From Hemibagrus wyckioides (taxonomy: Eukaryota > Chordata > Actinopteri > Siluriformes > Bagridae): 64,000 nt of DNA. The stretch is from assembly GCF_019097595.1 (NCBI RefSeq), contig NC_080731.1:21894866-21958865 (forward strand). Direction: 5' to 3'. The position numbers and the translations under genes were made by a program. Numbering within the stretch: the first letter of the stretch is position 1; every line of letters begins with the position of its first letter. Positions 1 to 9,964 of this stretch are shown piece by piece. The notes under the pieces are model-generated. The model saw nothing but the letters and a program-made list of their open reading frames with translations, was not told the origin of the DNA and searched no databases.

Positions 1-532
1 TGTCACTGCTGAAAAGAAAGTTTATCACCAACACTAACATTCTTTGATCTAATCTAGGAAAGAGAATTAGCCCCACCCCTAAGAGAATTAACCTCTCCTC
101 TAGGAGAATTATCACCACCTGTAAAAGGATTAGCCCTGCCCTGAAGCAGAGAGCTTGTTACTGTGCAGGTCTGCAGTAAAGTCAGTACAGTGTCTCCACT
201 CGTTCACCAACACAACAAACTACCAACCAAATGACCTGATTTAACTAAACTAATCTCCCTGACAACTAACTACCTACCTAACTTAACCTTACTCTAAATA
301 TCCAGACCCAACAACTTAATAATCTAATTAACAAAAAATATAACCTCAATAACCTAATTTTCCATCCAACACTACCTGACTAACTAACCTACATGACCAA
401 CTCATTTAAGTAATCTAATCTACTTAACTAGCCAATCTACCCAACCCACACACCCTGACTAACCTTAGCAACATGAATAACCAACTAACTAATGACCATA
501 AATGATTTGGAGTGTGTGTGTCTATTGAGCAG
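1..532 (+). other. 3' part of last intron of the upstream paralog
   Basis: Noncoding. From about 200 to 510 the + strand is a degenerate run of CTAAC/CTAACC-like words and is poor in G. The same text, clearly related but diverged, precedes the terminal exon of the main gene at about 60840-61150, so this is the homologous last intron of a second gene copy. It ends in a TG stretch and a TTGAGCAG acceptor at 525-532. Bases 1-200 show nothing further that I recognise. Confidence 0.6.
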
Positions 533-724
533 ATGAAGAAGAAGCTGGAGAAGGTGATGGATGGTTTACAGAAGCTCAGAGGTGGAGCAGAGCGAAAGCA
601 GAAGATACCGACCTCCACAGAGGTGGACGAGGTGCAGAAACATCTGATTGAGTTCAAAAAGTGGTGTGAAAAGACTGAGGGACAGATAAATGACCTCATA
701 GAGCACAGAGGTGGAGCTGTGTGA
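533..724 (+). CDS. Terminal coiled-coil exon of an upstream paralogous Ig/coiled-coil gene (partial gene)
   Basis: Reading from the acceptor AG at 531-532 in phase 0, this exon encodes 63 residues and a TGA stop. It is rich in Lys, Glu, Gln and Leu with heptad-like spacing, as expected for a coiled coil. It matches the terminal exon of the main gene (61180-61341) nearly end to end; shared elements include LQK, GAER.QK, VD.(V/L)QKHL and EFK. It ends in HRGGAV, a tail the downstream copy has lost by frameshift. The rest of this gene lies left of the window. The ATG at its first codon is an internal Met, not a start. Function is unknown; by analogy with the main gene it would be the cytoplasmic C terminus of an Ig-superfamily receptor. 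Confidence 0.7.
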   Translation: MKKKLEKVMDGLQKLRGGAERKQKIPTSTEVDEVQKHLIEFKKWCEKTEGQINDLIEHRGGAV

Positions 725-2031
725 GACACAAACACTGGAAGTAACAGAATAATAATCAGTATTTAAAAATGTAATCTGTTACAGATATATCTAAAATCGA
801 AGTAATTATATTCCAAGTTGAGTTTGAAAAAATGGGAATTTTATCAGGATTAAATTGTTTTGAAATAGTGCAATAGACAGCTGTGTGATTCTGGTTCTCT
901 GGTATATGGGCTCCTGAGACTTGGCAAAACAGCTGTTTATCACCATGATGTGGACTGGAAATTAAAACGCTACAGTCATGAAACATCTTCACAGTGCAGT
1001 ACAAACTTTGCGTTTTAGCAGTAAAGAAAGTGCCTTCGTAGAACAGCTTTACATTTCAGTTAAAAGAGCATGTGTAGGTGACACCAGCACACAATCCAGG
1101 TTAGCTCATTTAGTTCATTATTTACTGATAGTTCTGCGAAATGTCCTGCACTGTGGGATGGTCAGATTCTGTCCTTCCTGTGGGAGAAAGTGCAGGGGAT
1201 AATAGAGAAGTGATTTGGTGCTTTTCTTGTTGACTGAATGAAGATCTAGACATAAGAAGGAAATAAATGAACAGATTCAGTGGTTGATGATCCGTGCCAT
1301 CAGACTAACTCTTGTCAGGATTAAACTCTGCAGGATTCCTGAAGTTTCTCCTACCAGATTTACTCTGATCTTTCTTTCATCAACACAATTCACTTCATCT
1401 CTCCTGACTGGATTTGATTCAGGAATAAAAGACAAAAGCTTTTCTGGATTTTCTTTTGCAGAAACATTTCTGTGGTGTAAAAATCTTTCTATTGCATCTT
1501 TTATATTAAAGGGCAGTGTTTCTGTTTTATTTCTTACACAGTAACACACACTTACAGCTACAGAATATACCTTACTTAGATACATACAATTACATCTACA
1601 CAAACATACACAACACACTAACACAGTTAAAGCTATACAAACATATAAAACATTTATATCCACAAATTATTTTATCTGTATGTGTTTTTAAATAAATAAA
1701 ATTTTACATCATATCGCTTTTCTCTTGACTTTATTTACGTGACCTTGAAGTAATCCAAAAGTAATCACACACACACACACACGTTCTTCCTCTGTACCTG
1801 TTCCACCAGGTGATTAGGATAAATACAGAAAGCTATAAATTTCACTCCCTTTATAATCACTGCAGCTGTCAATCACTTCAGATCAGCAGGAGCTCACAGA
1901 CTCCTGGCCTTTGGTGGAAAATACACTTGTAATCAAAGAAGCACAAAGAGACTCATTAATATTGTGTCCACCAGTTGGACTGTAAAAAACATTTTAAAAA
2001 CAAAAAAACATAAACACTGAGCTGTAAATAA
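725..2031. other. 3' flank of the upstream paralog
   Basis: Noncoding flank. Text from about 1765 to 1990 (CA tract, then words such as CTCACAGACTCCTG and GTCCACCAGTTGG) recurs after the main gene at about 61380-61550, so it belongs to the duplicated unit. The block between about 735 and 1760 is not found at the corresponding place downstream and looks like extra sequence in this copy. It holds AATAAA motifs near 1691 and a minus-strand open frame (see 1277-1550). Confidence 0.5.
1277..1550 (-). CDS. Possible exon of unknown protein, minus strand
   Basis: A minus-strand open frame ends at 1277 with about 90 residues of protein-like composition (mixed charged and hydrophobic residues, few low-complexity runs); the part further upstream, beyond about 1550, turns into Cys/Val-rich low-complexity text. 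No domain is recognised. It could be a terminal exon of a minus-strand gene, a pseudogene piece, or chance. No transcription signal was found to decide between these. Confidence 0.2.
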
Positions 2032-2400
2032 TGTTACATCTACAAACCTCTCCGCCAAAAAGAGCCTTCGCCCGAGTACTGACACTTCCGGGAAACAATG
2101 TAGCACTTCCAGTTTTAACAGACTTAAATACTGCTACCACACCACCTCATCCCCATGAAATATCGTCAGTTTACTGCATACAGAGCCATGTTGTCCATTG
2201 TTTGTCTTTCATTGTACTTTCTGTGTATGACCCTGTGTTTTTCTGCCATTTTTGCATTCACATTTTTGCCCTTACTGGATTTGTTTGTTCTGTGAACTGA
2301 TCTATCTGGCTTTGAACTTTGTGCTATGTTATTTTACCCTGCCTCTGTCAAAAGTTTTGGATTATTCTGCTCTGGTTTTGCTATTAAACACTATTTAAAC
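2032..2400 (+). repeat. 5' LTR and leader of the gypsy element
   Basis: Starts TGTTACATCTACAAACC, shared with the right-hand LTR at 7082. The right boundary is uncertain; the gag start at 2406 follows directly, leaving little room for a separate leader. The target duplication cannot be checked because the right LTR is truncated. Confidence 0.6.
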
Positions 2401-2405
2401 CACAA

Positions 2406-2978
2406 ATGGATCCTGCAGCTCCAGGGGATTTACAACAGCTTCAGGCCGTGGTGGCACAGCCATCAAGGTCAAGACATCGCATCCTATCAGGAGCAACTGG
2501 GCTACACTCCAGGTCACAAACTTTAATCTGCTCCAGGCCCTTGCTAATCCAGGAGTCCAGTCAGGATGGCGTTACCCGAAAAATTTGACGGCTCAACGGA
2601 AAAATGCAGAGGTTTCCTCAGGCAATGTGAGGTGTTCTTCCAACACCAATTTGACACCTACCACCAGGATGTGCCTTCCTGCTCACATTACTCACTGGGA
2701 AAGTCCTGTACTGGGCCATGGTGGTTTGGGATGGGGATACTCAGGTGAGAAACTATTACATCCACTTCACCAAGTTACTCCATGATGTCTTTGAATATGC
2801 AGTGGGGGGCCACAATATTTCAGACCAGTTACTCCAGCTCCACCAGGGACATAACACTGCCGCTGAATATACCGCAATGTTCTGTACCAACGCTGCTCAA
2901 AGCAGCCGAAATGACATCACACTAAAGGTCATATTTAGGGACAGACTCAACCCGTTTCTTCAAACCGAACTTGCATAA
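2406..2978 (+). pseudogene. gypsy gag remnant
   Basis: Three overlapping frames together cover a gypsy gag of the common teleost type. The first begins MDPAAPGDLQQLQAVV at 2406. A second (from 2566) carries LPEKFDGS and [10 protein letters not shown], typical capsid-region words. A third (2718-2978) carries VFEYAVGG, the QLLQLHQG block, AAEYTAMF and the closing NPFLQTELA. At least two frameshifts separate them. No zinc knuckle remains, since a short interspersed repeat begins at about 2997. Confidence 0.75.
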
Positions 2979-2996
2979 CTCTGGCACATTTCTGGT

Positions 2997-3140
2997 ATTT
3001 ACATTTCTGGCATTTAGCAGACACTCTTATCCAGATGGACTTACATTTTCATCTCATTTTATACAGCTGAGCAATTGAAGATTAAGAGTCTTGCTCAGGG
3101 GCCCAGCAGTGGCAGCTTGGTGGTCTTGGCACAGTTTATC
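2997..3140 (+). repeat. Short interspersed teleost repeat (TTTACATTT..GCAGAC..CTTATCCAGA type)
   Basis: Begins TTTACATTTCTGGCATTTAG and continues with the AGACACTCTTATCCAGA word, then a TGAGCAATTGAAG and CTCAGGGGCCCAGCAGTGG stretch. A second copy of the first part lies at about 60408 inside an intron of the main gene. This sequence type is widespread in fish genomes; I cannot assign its superfamily here. Confidence 0.55.
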
Positions 3141-3399
3141 TCCACCACCTTTTGAATCACCAAGATCCCTTGACCACACACTTGGTTTAACCCCCCTGAA
3201 TGGAAACATCAGAGTCCATGCAAATAGGCCACACCCGAACCTCACCTGAGGAGCATCAGTGCTGATAGCAATATAGGCTATGTTTCTGCTGCAGCCAAGC
3301 CAGTCATCGCTGCACAGACTGCCCAGAGAGACCTCCCAGCAGACCTAGCTTTGTCCCTTCAGTTTACTATTGCCAGTAATGCTTCACCTCATTAATTCC

Positions 3400-3615
3400 C
3401 TCCTGTTGTTTTAGCCAATGTAGACTCTGGATAGGAAACAATAACATCCACCACTGCCTTGTAGAAGACCTCCAACTCCTTACTAAGCCATGCACCGTCC
3501 CTTGAAAGATCACAGCGGTGGATAATCAACCCGTCGGAGATGGCCTCATCACTCATCATACTAGAGCTTGTGGAATAAAAATCTACTGTACTCACTACTA
3601 AAATCTGACTCCAGC
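3400..3615 (+). pseudogene. gypsy protease remnant
   Basis: The + strand encodes words typical of the end of gypsy protease: HCLVEDLQLL, then PLKITAVDNQPVGDGLI. The second gypsy copy in this window (minus strand, 41013-40696) has the matching [14 protein letters not shown] and [13 protein letters not shown], which supports the call. The catalytic DSG is only hinted at by GTAGACTCTGGA near 3419. The frame is broken. Confidence 0.65.
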
Positions 3616-4067
3616 TCCACACTGACCCGACAGCTCAGTCTAAGTGAGACTCATAGTTAGTAAGGCCTCAAAACTAAATAAGCCAATCAAGCAGACTAGA
3701 TGAATACAGATAAGAGATTTTATTTTGTAATCAGCGCTGATACAAGAATTGAGATGCTCACGCATGAACGTCCCAACAACCTCTCTCTCCGGGGAACTCC
3801 AACTACAGCCTTTATATACATTTCCCTTATCTTCCCAATGCAACACGTCACTGGTTCTTTGCCTAGACAATCCCACCCATCTTTCTTTTTTTGACCTTTT
3901 AGATTCTTTTTTTTACACCATTATCTTTGGATTTACAACTTTTCGAATACCATTATAATTAAACTTTCCTGAATCATTATATTAAAAATTGGGCGTTTCC
4001 GCCCCCACCAGTGGGATTGTCTTTGGCCTCACTCTCGCCAATACCTCATTCTTCTTCAGGAGACAGC

Positions 4068-4464
4068 ATGGGTAAGTTCTCAGTTCTTCAGGGACCAACA
4101 CCCCTTTCTTTTATTAACTTTTACACCTCACGGATTTTCTGATTTATCCGCTGTCTTCCACGTATGTTCTCTAGATATTTCGCCTGGTACCACCATTGCC
4201 ATCCAACACGCGCTGCGTTTACTTCATGATGAGCTCACTACCGCTCAAGGTACCAATGGAGCGAAGATTGACCATAACAATCTAGGGTGCGTCTCTGCCA
4301 TTGATTGGTCCAAGTTTGGAAAGCCTGGTACCGCAGAGAAAGCCTGCCAGACTGACATCATTGATACAACTATTTGTTCTTCAAAGCCCTTGCAGCCTGT
4401 GTGCAAGGCCCGTGACAGGCCAACATGCCGTGTTAAACCTTATATTGTTCTTAAGCTCAAATGA
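4068..4464 (+). CDS. Candidate two-exon mini-gene of 97 residues, unknown function
   Basis: ATG at 4068, first exon ending at 4071 (ATGG), consensus donor GTAAGT at 4072-4077, a 103-bp intron, acceptor TTCTCTAG at 4167-4174, then an open frame from 4175 to a TGA at 4462-4464. Spliced, it reads MDISPGTTIAIQHALRLL and onward, with eight Cys in the second half, to a C terminus of YIVLKLK. An AATAAA follows the stop at 4472-4477, and a TATATA lies upstream at 3812. The stretch is more GC-rich than its neighbours. I do not recognise the protein. It could be a spliced reading frame of a retroelement, a retained fragment of a host gene, or a coincidence of good-looking signals. Confidence 0.35.
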
Positions 4465-4732
4465 CCTAACGAATAAACCTTACCTGAGAACTCACTCCTG
4501 CTGTCCCCCTGATTATTTCACACATACCTTATACATATATTCTCATTTACAAAATTATCTCCCACAAGCTGCACAATTAATCGTTATTATCGATTAATTT
4601 GAATTTATGGTTTATGTCGATGTTGAAAAACGAAAATCGATTTTACAATTTTACTTTGGTTTGGCAGAGCGAACTTCTGTAGTTCTGCGATGCAAAGAGC
4701 TTGTTTCCAAGAGAGGCGCGGTTTCTTCAGTC

Positions 4733-4948
4733 GGATTGAAGAACGCACTGAAAGACGGGGAGGAGCCGAAGTCTGCCACCGTGTTCATATGAAATTTAAA
4801 GGGGACTGAGACGATCACGAATTTGTGTAGAGTTTATGGAGAATCACAGAATTTTAGGAGGGCTGAGTAGAAATGTTAAAAATGGCCTAGCGACCAAAAC
4901 GGCGGCAGATTTCGGCTCCTCCCCGTCTTTCAGTGCCTTCTTCAATCC
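4733..4948. repeat. Imperfect inverted repeat, 49-bp arms
   Basis: Left arm 4733-4781 and right arm 4900-4948 are reverse complements at 46 of 49 positions, with a 118-bp spacer. The core shared word is CTGAAAGACGGGGAGGAGCC. It lies inside the AT-rich block with hAT-like ends, as subterminal hairpins of non-autonomous DNA transposons often do. Confidence 0.8.
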
Positions 4949-4982
4949 ACAGACCATGGCATTGCAGAGCAAGGATCAGAGG

Positions 4983-5018
<36 letters not shown>

Positions 5019-5147
5019 GAGAGTGATCAGGAAGACTCATATTTGATTTGTTCAGTACTCAAATATTATGCACATCTATGCAATATAGTGGAATGCTGCA
5101 ATAAGTTTACCATCCTACCCTGTTAGTCAAACCTTTATTTTATTTTT

Positions 5148-5250
5148 ATTTCTTATCTTTATTTTATTTTATTTTATTTTATTTTATTTTATTTTATTTT
5201 ATTTTATTTTATTTTATTTTTATTTATTTATTTATTTATTTATTTATATT
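5148..5250 (+). repeat. (TTTTA)n / (TTTA)n microsatellite
   Basis: Uninterrupted TTTTA units pass into TTTA units. It lies inside the foreign block of the gypsy element. Confidence 0.9.
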
Positions 5251-5869
5251 TTTTACTATTATACCCTCATTGGGGGCTGAGCCCCCCTTAAATGAAAATC
5301 CTAGACTTGCCCCTGATTGTGCACATATACACAGTTGTAAAATGTTTGAGTTTATTTAGCGTGTTAGTTGCGTGTTGAACTGCTTTACAAAATTGTTTTT
5401 CTTCAGGGATTGTTTTTTTTTTCAGGTGACAACTATTTATTTTATAAAAAGTGATTTAAGTCTGCAGTTTGTACTTTATAAATCCCTCATATTTTGTTAT
5501 ATTACTTTATTTTGCTAGAATAATTAGAACTTGTAAAGACTGGTGAAAGTTTGCACTTTATTCATCCAAAAAAAAAAGGTTTTTATGTTGTTATAATGAT
5601 TATTGTAATTAAGTTTGCACTCTGCACTTTTAGTCCAAATTAGCAGTTCATATGTTACATTGTTTTTGCTTAAAGAATAAAAACCTATCCTATAGTCTCT
5701 AGTGTTTTATTAATTTTCCTTAAAGAAAAATAATCGTTTTAAAATCGAAAATTAAGTTTTGTTTTAAAAAAAATGGAGATTCAATTTATAGGACATATAT
5801 CCTGTATAGATTACAGAGGATTAAACACCCCAGCATGCCCCACAACATGCTAATATATACATACAAACC

Positions 5870-6500
5870 ATAGAGTGGGTGCACACCTTATCCAGTTCAG
5901 GGCACCCAGGATGCATTCTGGTGGCCTTCGCTACCCATGGATGTTAGGACCTATCTCAACGCTTGCCCTGTCTGTGCTATGGCACGCTGCCTCACCAATT
6001 ATCAGTCAGACTTCTGGAACCTCTGTCAGTGCCAGCACCCCTGGTCACACATTTCAGTTGATTTTAACACCAACCTCCCCAGCTCCCATGGTTTTACTAC
6101 GGTCCTCATTGTAGTGGACTGGTTCTCGATGGGCCTTCCTATGGCCATGGAAATAGCTGGTGCACTAATGGAGCACATATTTTGTTGCATCGGTAACTCC
6201 GAAGGCATCAGTGACACAGTGACACAGTTCACCTCTTGAGTCTAAAAAGCATTCTGCAAATGGTTGGACATTAACATAAGTCTGGCATCTGGATATCACC
6301 CTGAATCTAACAGCCAAGTATAATAGCACAACCAGGAGCTGGGTCATCTCAGTACTTACTGCAGCCAGGACCAACAGAGGTGAAATGAGGTCATCCCATA
6401 GGCCAAGTACACCTGAAATTCTGTCACACGATTTGCCACTGGCCTCATGATATTTCAATGTGTTCTGCACTATCAACTGCCACTGTTCCCTTGGTCAGGG
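5870..6500 (+). pseudogene. gypsy integrase remnant
   Basis: The frame at 5937-6239 carries the zinc-binding end CPVCAMARCL and then HPWSHISVDFNTNLP, the usual start of the catalytic core with its first Asp. It continues with TTVLIVVDWFS and ends near TVTQFTS. Downstream, 6240-6310 encodes AFCKWLDINISLASGYHPES, the GYHPES block that precedes the catalytic Glu region. Frameshifts and a stop at 6237 break it. Confidence 0.75.
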
Positions 6501-6711
6501 AAACCATCAGTAGTGGCAGTGGACAACTCATATCGACAGAGCAGAGAAACGTAGGAAAGCACCAATGAACATCTCCAAAGAGGGGTATGCCAACAATGTA
6601 CACAAGCCAACTGCAGGCACCCCCCACACCCTGCTTACCAGGCTTCAGACTCCCCTGCCAGAAATTAAGCCCCATATACATCAGCCCACTTGAGATTATT
6701 AGACAAATCAA

Positions 6712-7035
6712 CCAAGTAACCTACAGACTAGAACTATAGGCCAATTATCGGATCTCCCCATCCTTCCATGTTTCTTTCCTCAAACCTGCCCAGACCAGCG
6801 AAACCCCAGATGACAACATTGTACCCCTGCTGCCCATAGAAGTGGATGGCTCCCTGGCCTACCTAGTCCGTATAATCTTGGACTTACATTTAAGGAGGGG
6901 CCACTTGGTAGACTGGGAGGGGTACAGCCCAGAAGAATGGTTCTAAGGAAAAATGACATTCTTGACCCTGCCCTCATGACAGAATTCCACGCAGCTCACC
7001 CTGATTGCCCTGATTCTTGGGCCAACCCAGAAGAA
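6712..7035 (+). pseudogene. gypsy integrase C terminus with chromodomain remnant
   Basis: The + strand encodes [14 protein letters not shown], the standard lead-in, then [20 protein letters not shown] and [12 protein letters not shown]. That is the chromodomain signature of this gypsy group, which can direct integration to marked chromatin. It finishes with DILDPALMTEFHAAHPD. A stop (TAG) in the first line and another after EEWF break it. Confidence 0.75.
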
Positions 7036-7081
7036 GGCCCAACCCACCTTGAGGCGTTCCTGGGGGTTGGGGGGGGGGGTC

Positions 7082-7196
7082 TGTTACATCTACGAACCTT
7101 TCTCCTGTCTGGCAGACAGAACCCTCCCCTGAGTACTAACACTTCCTGGTTACAGTGGAGCACATTACCACACCGCCTCATCCCCACAAAGTGATG
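7082..7196 (+). repeat. Truncated 3' LTR of the gypsy element
   Basis: TGTTACATCTACGAACC matches the left LTR start. A G-rich run at 7066-7080 just before it fits a polypurine tract. The LTR stops at about 7196, where Tc1-like sequence begins. Confidence 0.7.
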
Positions 7197-7935
7197 CGTG
7201 TCAAAGTGACATCCTCATTGATGGCAGGACCCAAGGTTTCCCAATAGAACATTGCCCAAAGCATGACACTGCCTCCACTGGCTTGCCTTCCTCCCATAGT
7301 GCATCCTGGTGTCATGTGTTTCCCAGTAAGACGACCTACATGCACCCAGTCATCCACGTGATGTAAAAGAAAACGTGGTTTATCAGACTAGCCCACTTTC
7401 TTCCATTGCTCTGTGGACTATTTCTGATGCTCACATGCCCATCATTGCCGCTTTTGGCCCCATACGCAACAAACTGCGATGCACAGTGTATTCTGACATC
7501 TTTCTTTCAGAATCAGCATTAATTTCTCCAATTTGAGCAATAGTAGCTCGCCTGTTGGATCAGACCACACCCCTTCGCTCTCCATGTGCATCAGTGAGCC
7601 TTGTCCACCTATGACCCTGTCACTGGTTCACCACTGTTCCTTCCTTGGACCACTTTTGATAGATACTGACCACTGCAGACAGGGAACAACCCACAAGAGC
7701 TGCAGTTTTGGAGATGCTCTGATCCAGTGGTCTAGCCATCACAATTTGGTCCTTCGTCAAACTCGCTCAAATCCTTACACTTGTCCACCTTTCCTGCTTC
7801 TAACATCAACTTTGAGGACAAAATGTTCACTTGCTACCTAATATATCCCACCCACTAACAGGTGCCATGATGAGGAGATAATCAGTTTCATTCACTTCAC
7901 TTGACAGTGGTCATAATGTTGTGGCTGATTGATGT
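7197..7935 (-). mobile_element. Tc1/mariner-like transposon fragment, inactive
   Basis: The reverse complement reads as the N-terminal half of a fish Tc1-like transposase: a helix-turn-helix part near 7780-7650 followed by the region leading to the first catalytic Asp. The usual W-SDESRF site is degraded at about 7370-7400, where the frame has a TAG stop and reads SDKPR. The right end at about 7905-7935 is GTCATAATGTTGTGGCTGAT-like terminal sequence. The element is cut at 7197, so the second half of the transposase and one terminal repeat are gone. The + strand open frame at 7533-7841 is a shadow. Confidence 0.75.
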
Positions 7936-8385
7936 ATTGCCATTTCTGTTGGGGAGTTTGGGTTTTCTCTCTGGTTTTTCTTGGTAAGGGAAGTTTGAGA
8001 GGTCATTGTCTTTCTGTTTGTTTCTCTTTTTGTATAGGTTAGTTAGTCCCTAACCCTGAGTTTTTCTGTTTGTTATTTTGGCTAGGTCCTCCCTGACGTC
8101 TTCACCGGTTCACTGTATTGTATATATCATGACATTATAATATATCTGCCATATTTCACTGCTGTGTTGTGTGTTGTTATTCCTACCTCTGGGGCATCAT
8201 ATTCATGTCTGTTCCATCTCCTATACATATATAAAACCCTGTTGCACTTCTCACGCTTTGGGTCCCAACCCTAGACCGGGTCGTAACTGTACATATGTCT
8301 ATACTGCACTACTACCTTGCATTTCTGGTTAAATGCTAACTGCATTTTGTTGCCTTGTACCCATGTGCAATTACAGTAAAGTTTA
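7936..8385 (+). mobile_element. Probable 3' end of a LINE (L2-like), 5' truncated
   Basis: There is no coding sequence. The stretch ends in CAATTACAGTAAAGTTTAATC and runs into an AATCT array, the layout of fish L2-like LINE tails where the element ends in a short tandem. The first 100 bp or so may be unrelated spacer. Confidence 0.4.
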
Positions 8386-8527
8386 ATCTAATCTAATCTA
8401 ATCCAATCTAATCTAATCTAATCTAATCTAAACTAATCTAATCTAATCTAATCTAATCTAATCTAATCTAATCCAATCCAATCCAATCCAATCCAATCCA
8501 ATCTAATCTAATCTAATCTAATCTAAT
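8376..8527 (+). repeat. (AATCT)n microsatellite
   Basis: About 30 units of AATCT with an internal block of AATCC. It follows the putative LINE tail. Confidence 0.9.
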
Positions 8528-8725
8528 CATATCATTTGGGACAAGCAGGTGTATGAATGTAGCTGTGTGCTCTGCCTGTGAAGGAAAAGTCAATTTTACA
8601 TTTTTGAGTGCTTCCTTATCCCTTTATAGCCGCGATTTGTACAGAAAAATGCTTTTTCTTTATATTTTGTGTTTTGACAAAAAATAGTTTTTTGTATCAC
8701 GTAATAAAAGTATTTCCAAAACTCA

Positions 8726-8744
8726 GTTCAATTCAATTCAATTC

Positions 8745-8803
<59 letters not shown>

Positions 8804-8894
8804 CCTGGAATGATGACATCACCGGATGTTTGGAAACGAAAGTCAAAAGTTCATTTTCAGAAAAGAGAAAAGCTAAGGAAGCTCCTGGTAAGTT

Positions 8895-8948
<54 letters not shown>
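8726..8948 (+). repeat. Microsatellite cluster (AATTC)n, (TC)n, (CA)n
   Basis: AATTC units at 8726-8748, TC at 8749-8802 and CA at 8896-8948, with about 90 bp of unique sequence between. A further CA tract is at 9112-9140. Open frames across these are low-complexity artefacts. Confidence 0.9.
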
Positions 8949-8950
<2 letters not shown>

Positions 8951-9960
8951 CAGCTATATTTCGTTTTTAAAAAAAACTCTTTTTTTTCTACTTGTACACT
9001 GTCATTCAAAAGATCGTATTAAAGTTGGGCATTGAGCATTCACAGTTTAAGAAAAGACTTAAAAGTATGCAGCTGAACAGGTTCATGTCATTGTTTTAGT
9101 GCATACACACCCAGACACACACACACACACACACACACAGAAATATTTGAATGTGTAAAAAATATATAATATAATGCTTGAATGCTGCTATCATATGTGA
9201 TCATGATCACACTGCTCCATACAGACTGTACACTGGTCAGTAATGTTTTATATATTTATTTTATATATCTGTCCTGTAGTGTATTTACTGTAGCTGGAAT
9301 CCTCTTCTGTGTGTTTTAGTAAAGTGTTTTCTCTGTTACTCCAATCCTCATTAAAGCAGAGTTTTTATTGAGTGTTAAATAAAGTTCCAGAGTAATTCAG
9401 TCTAATGCTGTGGAAGAAATGCTGGAGATGTTCCACTGACGTTCCTCTCGGCTTCTTTTCTTTAAAACAGCTGAAGCAGGAGAAAGTGTCATGTAGAAAT
9501 GATTTCTGTCTGCAGTTTGAGGAACTCAGCTGCTGAATTTTCAGCACAGTTATCAGAAGCTGGAGCTGATGATTAAACCCTGAAGCTTTTCTTTCAGTTT
9601 TTAAAGCATGTGTGTGTGTGATGTTTGTTTTGGCTTCTGTTGTCAGGTGTAATGACAGAAGCCAGGTGTTTTCCTGCTGTAAAAACACCGTCTATTAAGC
9701 AGACAGATTAGATTGGATCTGTCTTCATAGTCATCACTCAGGCCTGTAGATCCTTTAACATTCCAGCAGAAATGTGCAGGAAGGTGACCTTGGTCACAAA
9801 AAAACAAAGAACTAATGTCATGGAAATCCTCAGGCATTATATTTATACCTTAATATAATAAATTAACAATGAAGTCTAAAAGGAAAATGTTTTAATCAGT
9901 GAGTTTATGACAAATTGGTGTTAAAAGTGTAGACGGTCAGGAGTCCAAGTCAAAAACTTG
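8949..9960. other. No gene recognised
   Basis: AT-rich, apparently single-copy DNA apart from a short CA tract. Open frames on the minus strand (9365-9837) show no domain and no splice context. I see nothing else. Confidence 0.5.
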
Positions 9961-9964
9961 GGTT

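Larger units (their letters stand above)
3640..5860. mobile_element. Foreign block replacing the gypsy RT/RNase H region
   Basis: Nothing here resembles gypsy pol. It seems composite. 3640-4560 has moderate GC, a TATATA motif (3812) and the candidate spliced gene at 4068-4464. 4560-5800 is AT-rich, opens with ATCGATTAAT-type words and ends with ATCGTTTTAAAATCGAAAAT, reminiscent of terminal regions of non-autonomous hAT elements in fish. A TG microsatellite sits at 4984-5014. I could not define termini or target duplications. Confidence 0.45.
2032..7196 (+). mobile_element. Degraded Ty3/gypsy (chromodomain-type) LTR retrotransposon
   Basis: Both LTR starts are visible: TGTTACATCTAC at 2032 and again at 7082, followed by related, clearly diverged text (each carries GAGTACTNACACTTCC-like and ACACCNCCTCATCCCCA words). 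Between them lie, in the order expected for Ty3/gypsy, gag (2406-2978), protease (about 3400-3610), integrase (about 5870-6500) and a chromodomain (about 6712-7035). Reverse transcriptase and RNase H are missing, and an unrelated block of about 2.2 kb stands in their place (3640-5860). Frameshifts and stops break every domain, so the copy is dead and old. The right LTR is cut short by a Tc1-like fragment at 7197. Confidence 0.8.

Noticed and set aside
978..1202. 74-codon frame with FCPSCG motif
   Set aside because: A single short CxxC-like motif at the end of an otherwise featureless frame, without splice or promoter context.
7533..7841. 102-codon + strand frame
   Set aside because: It is antisense to the Tc1-like transposase remnant.
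8608..8970. 120-codon frame over microsatellites
   Set aside because: Ser-Leu and Thr-His dipeptide runs from TC and CA repeats, with no domain.
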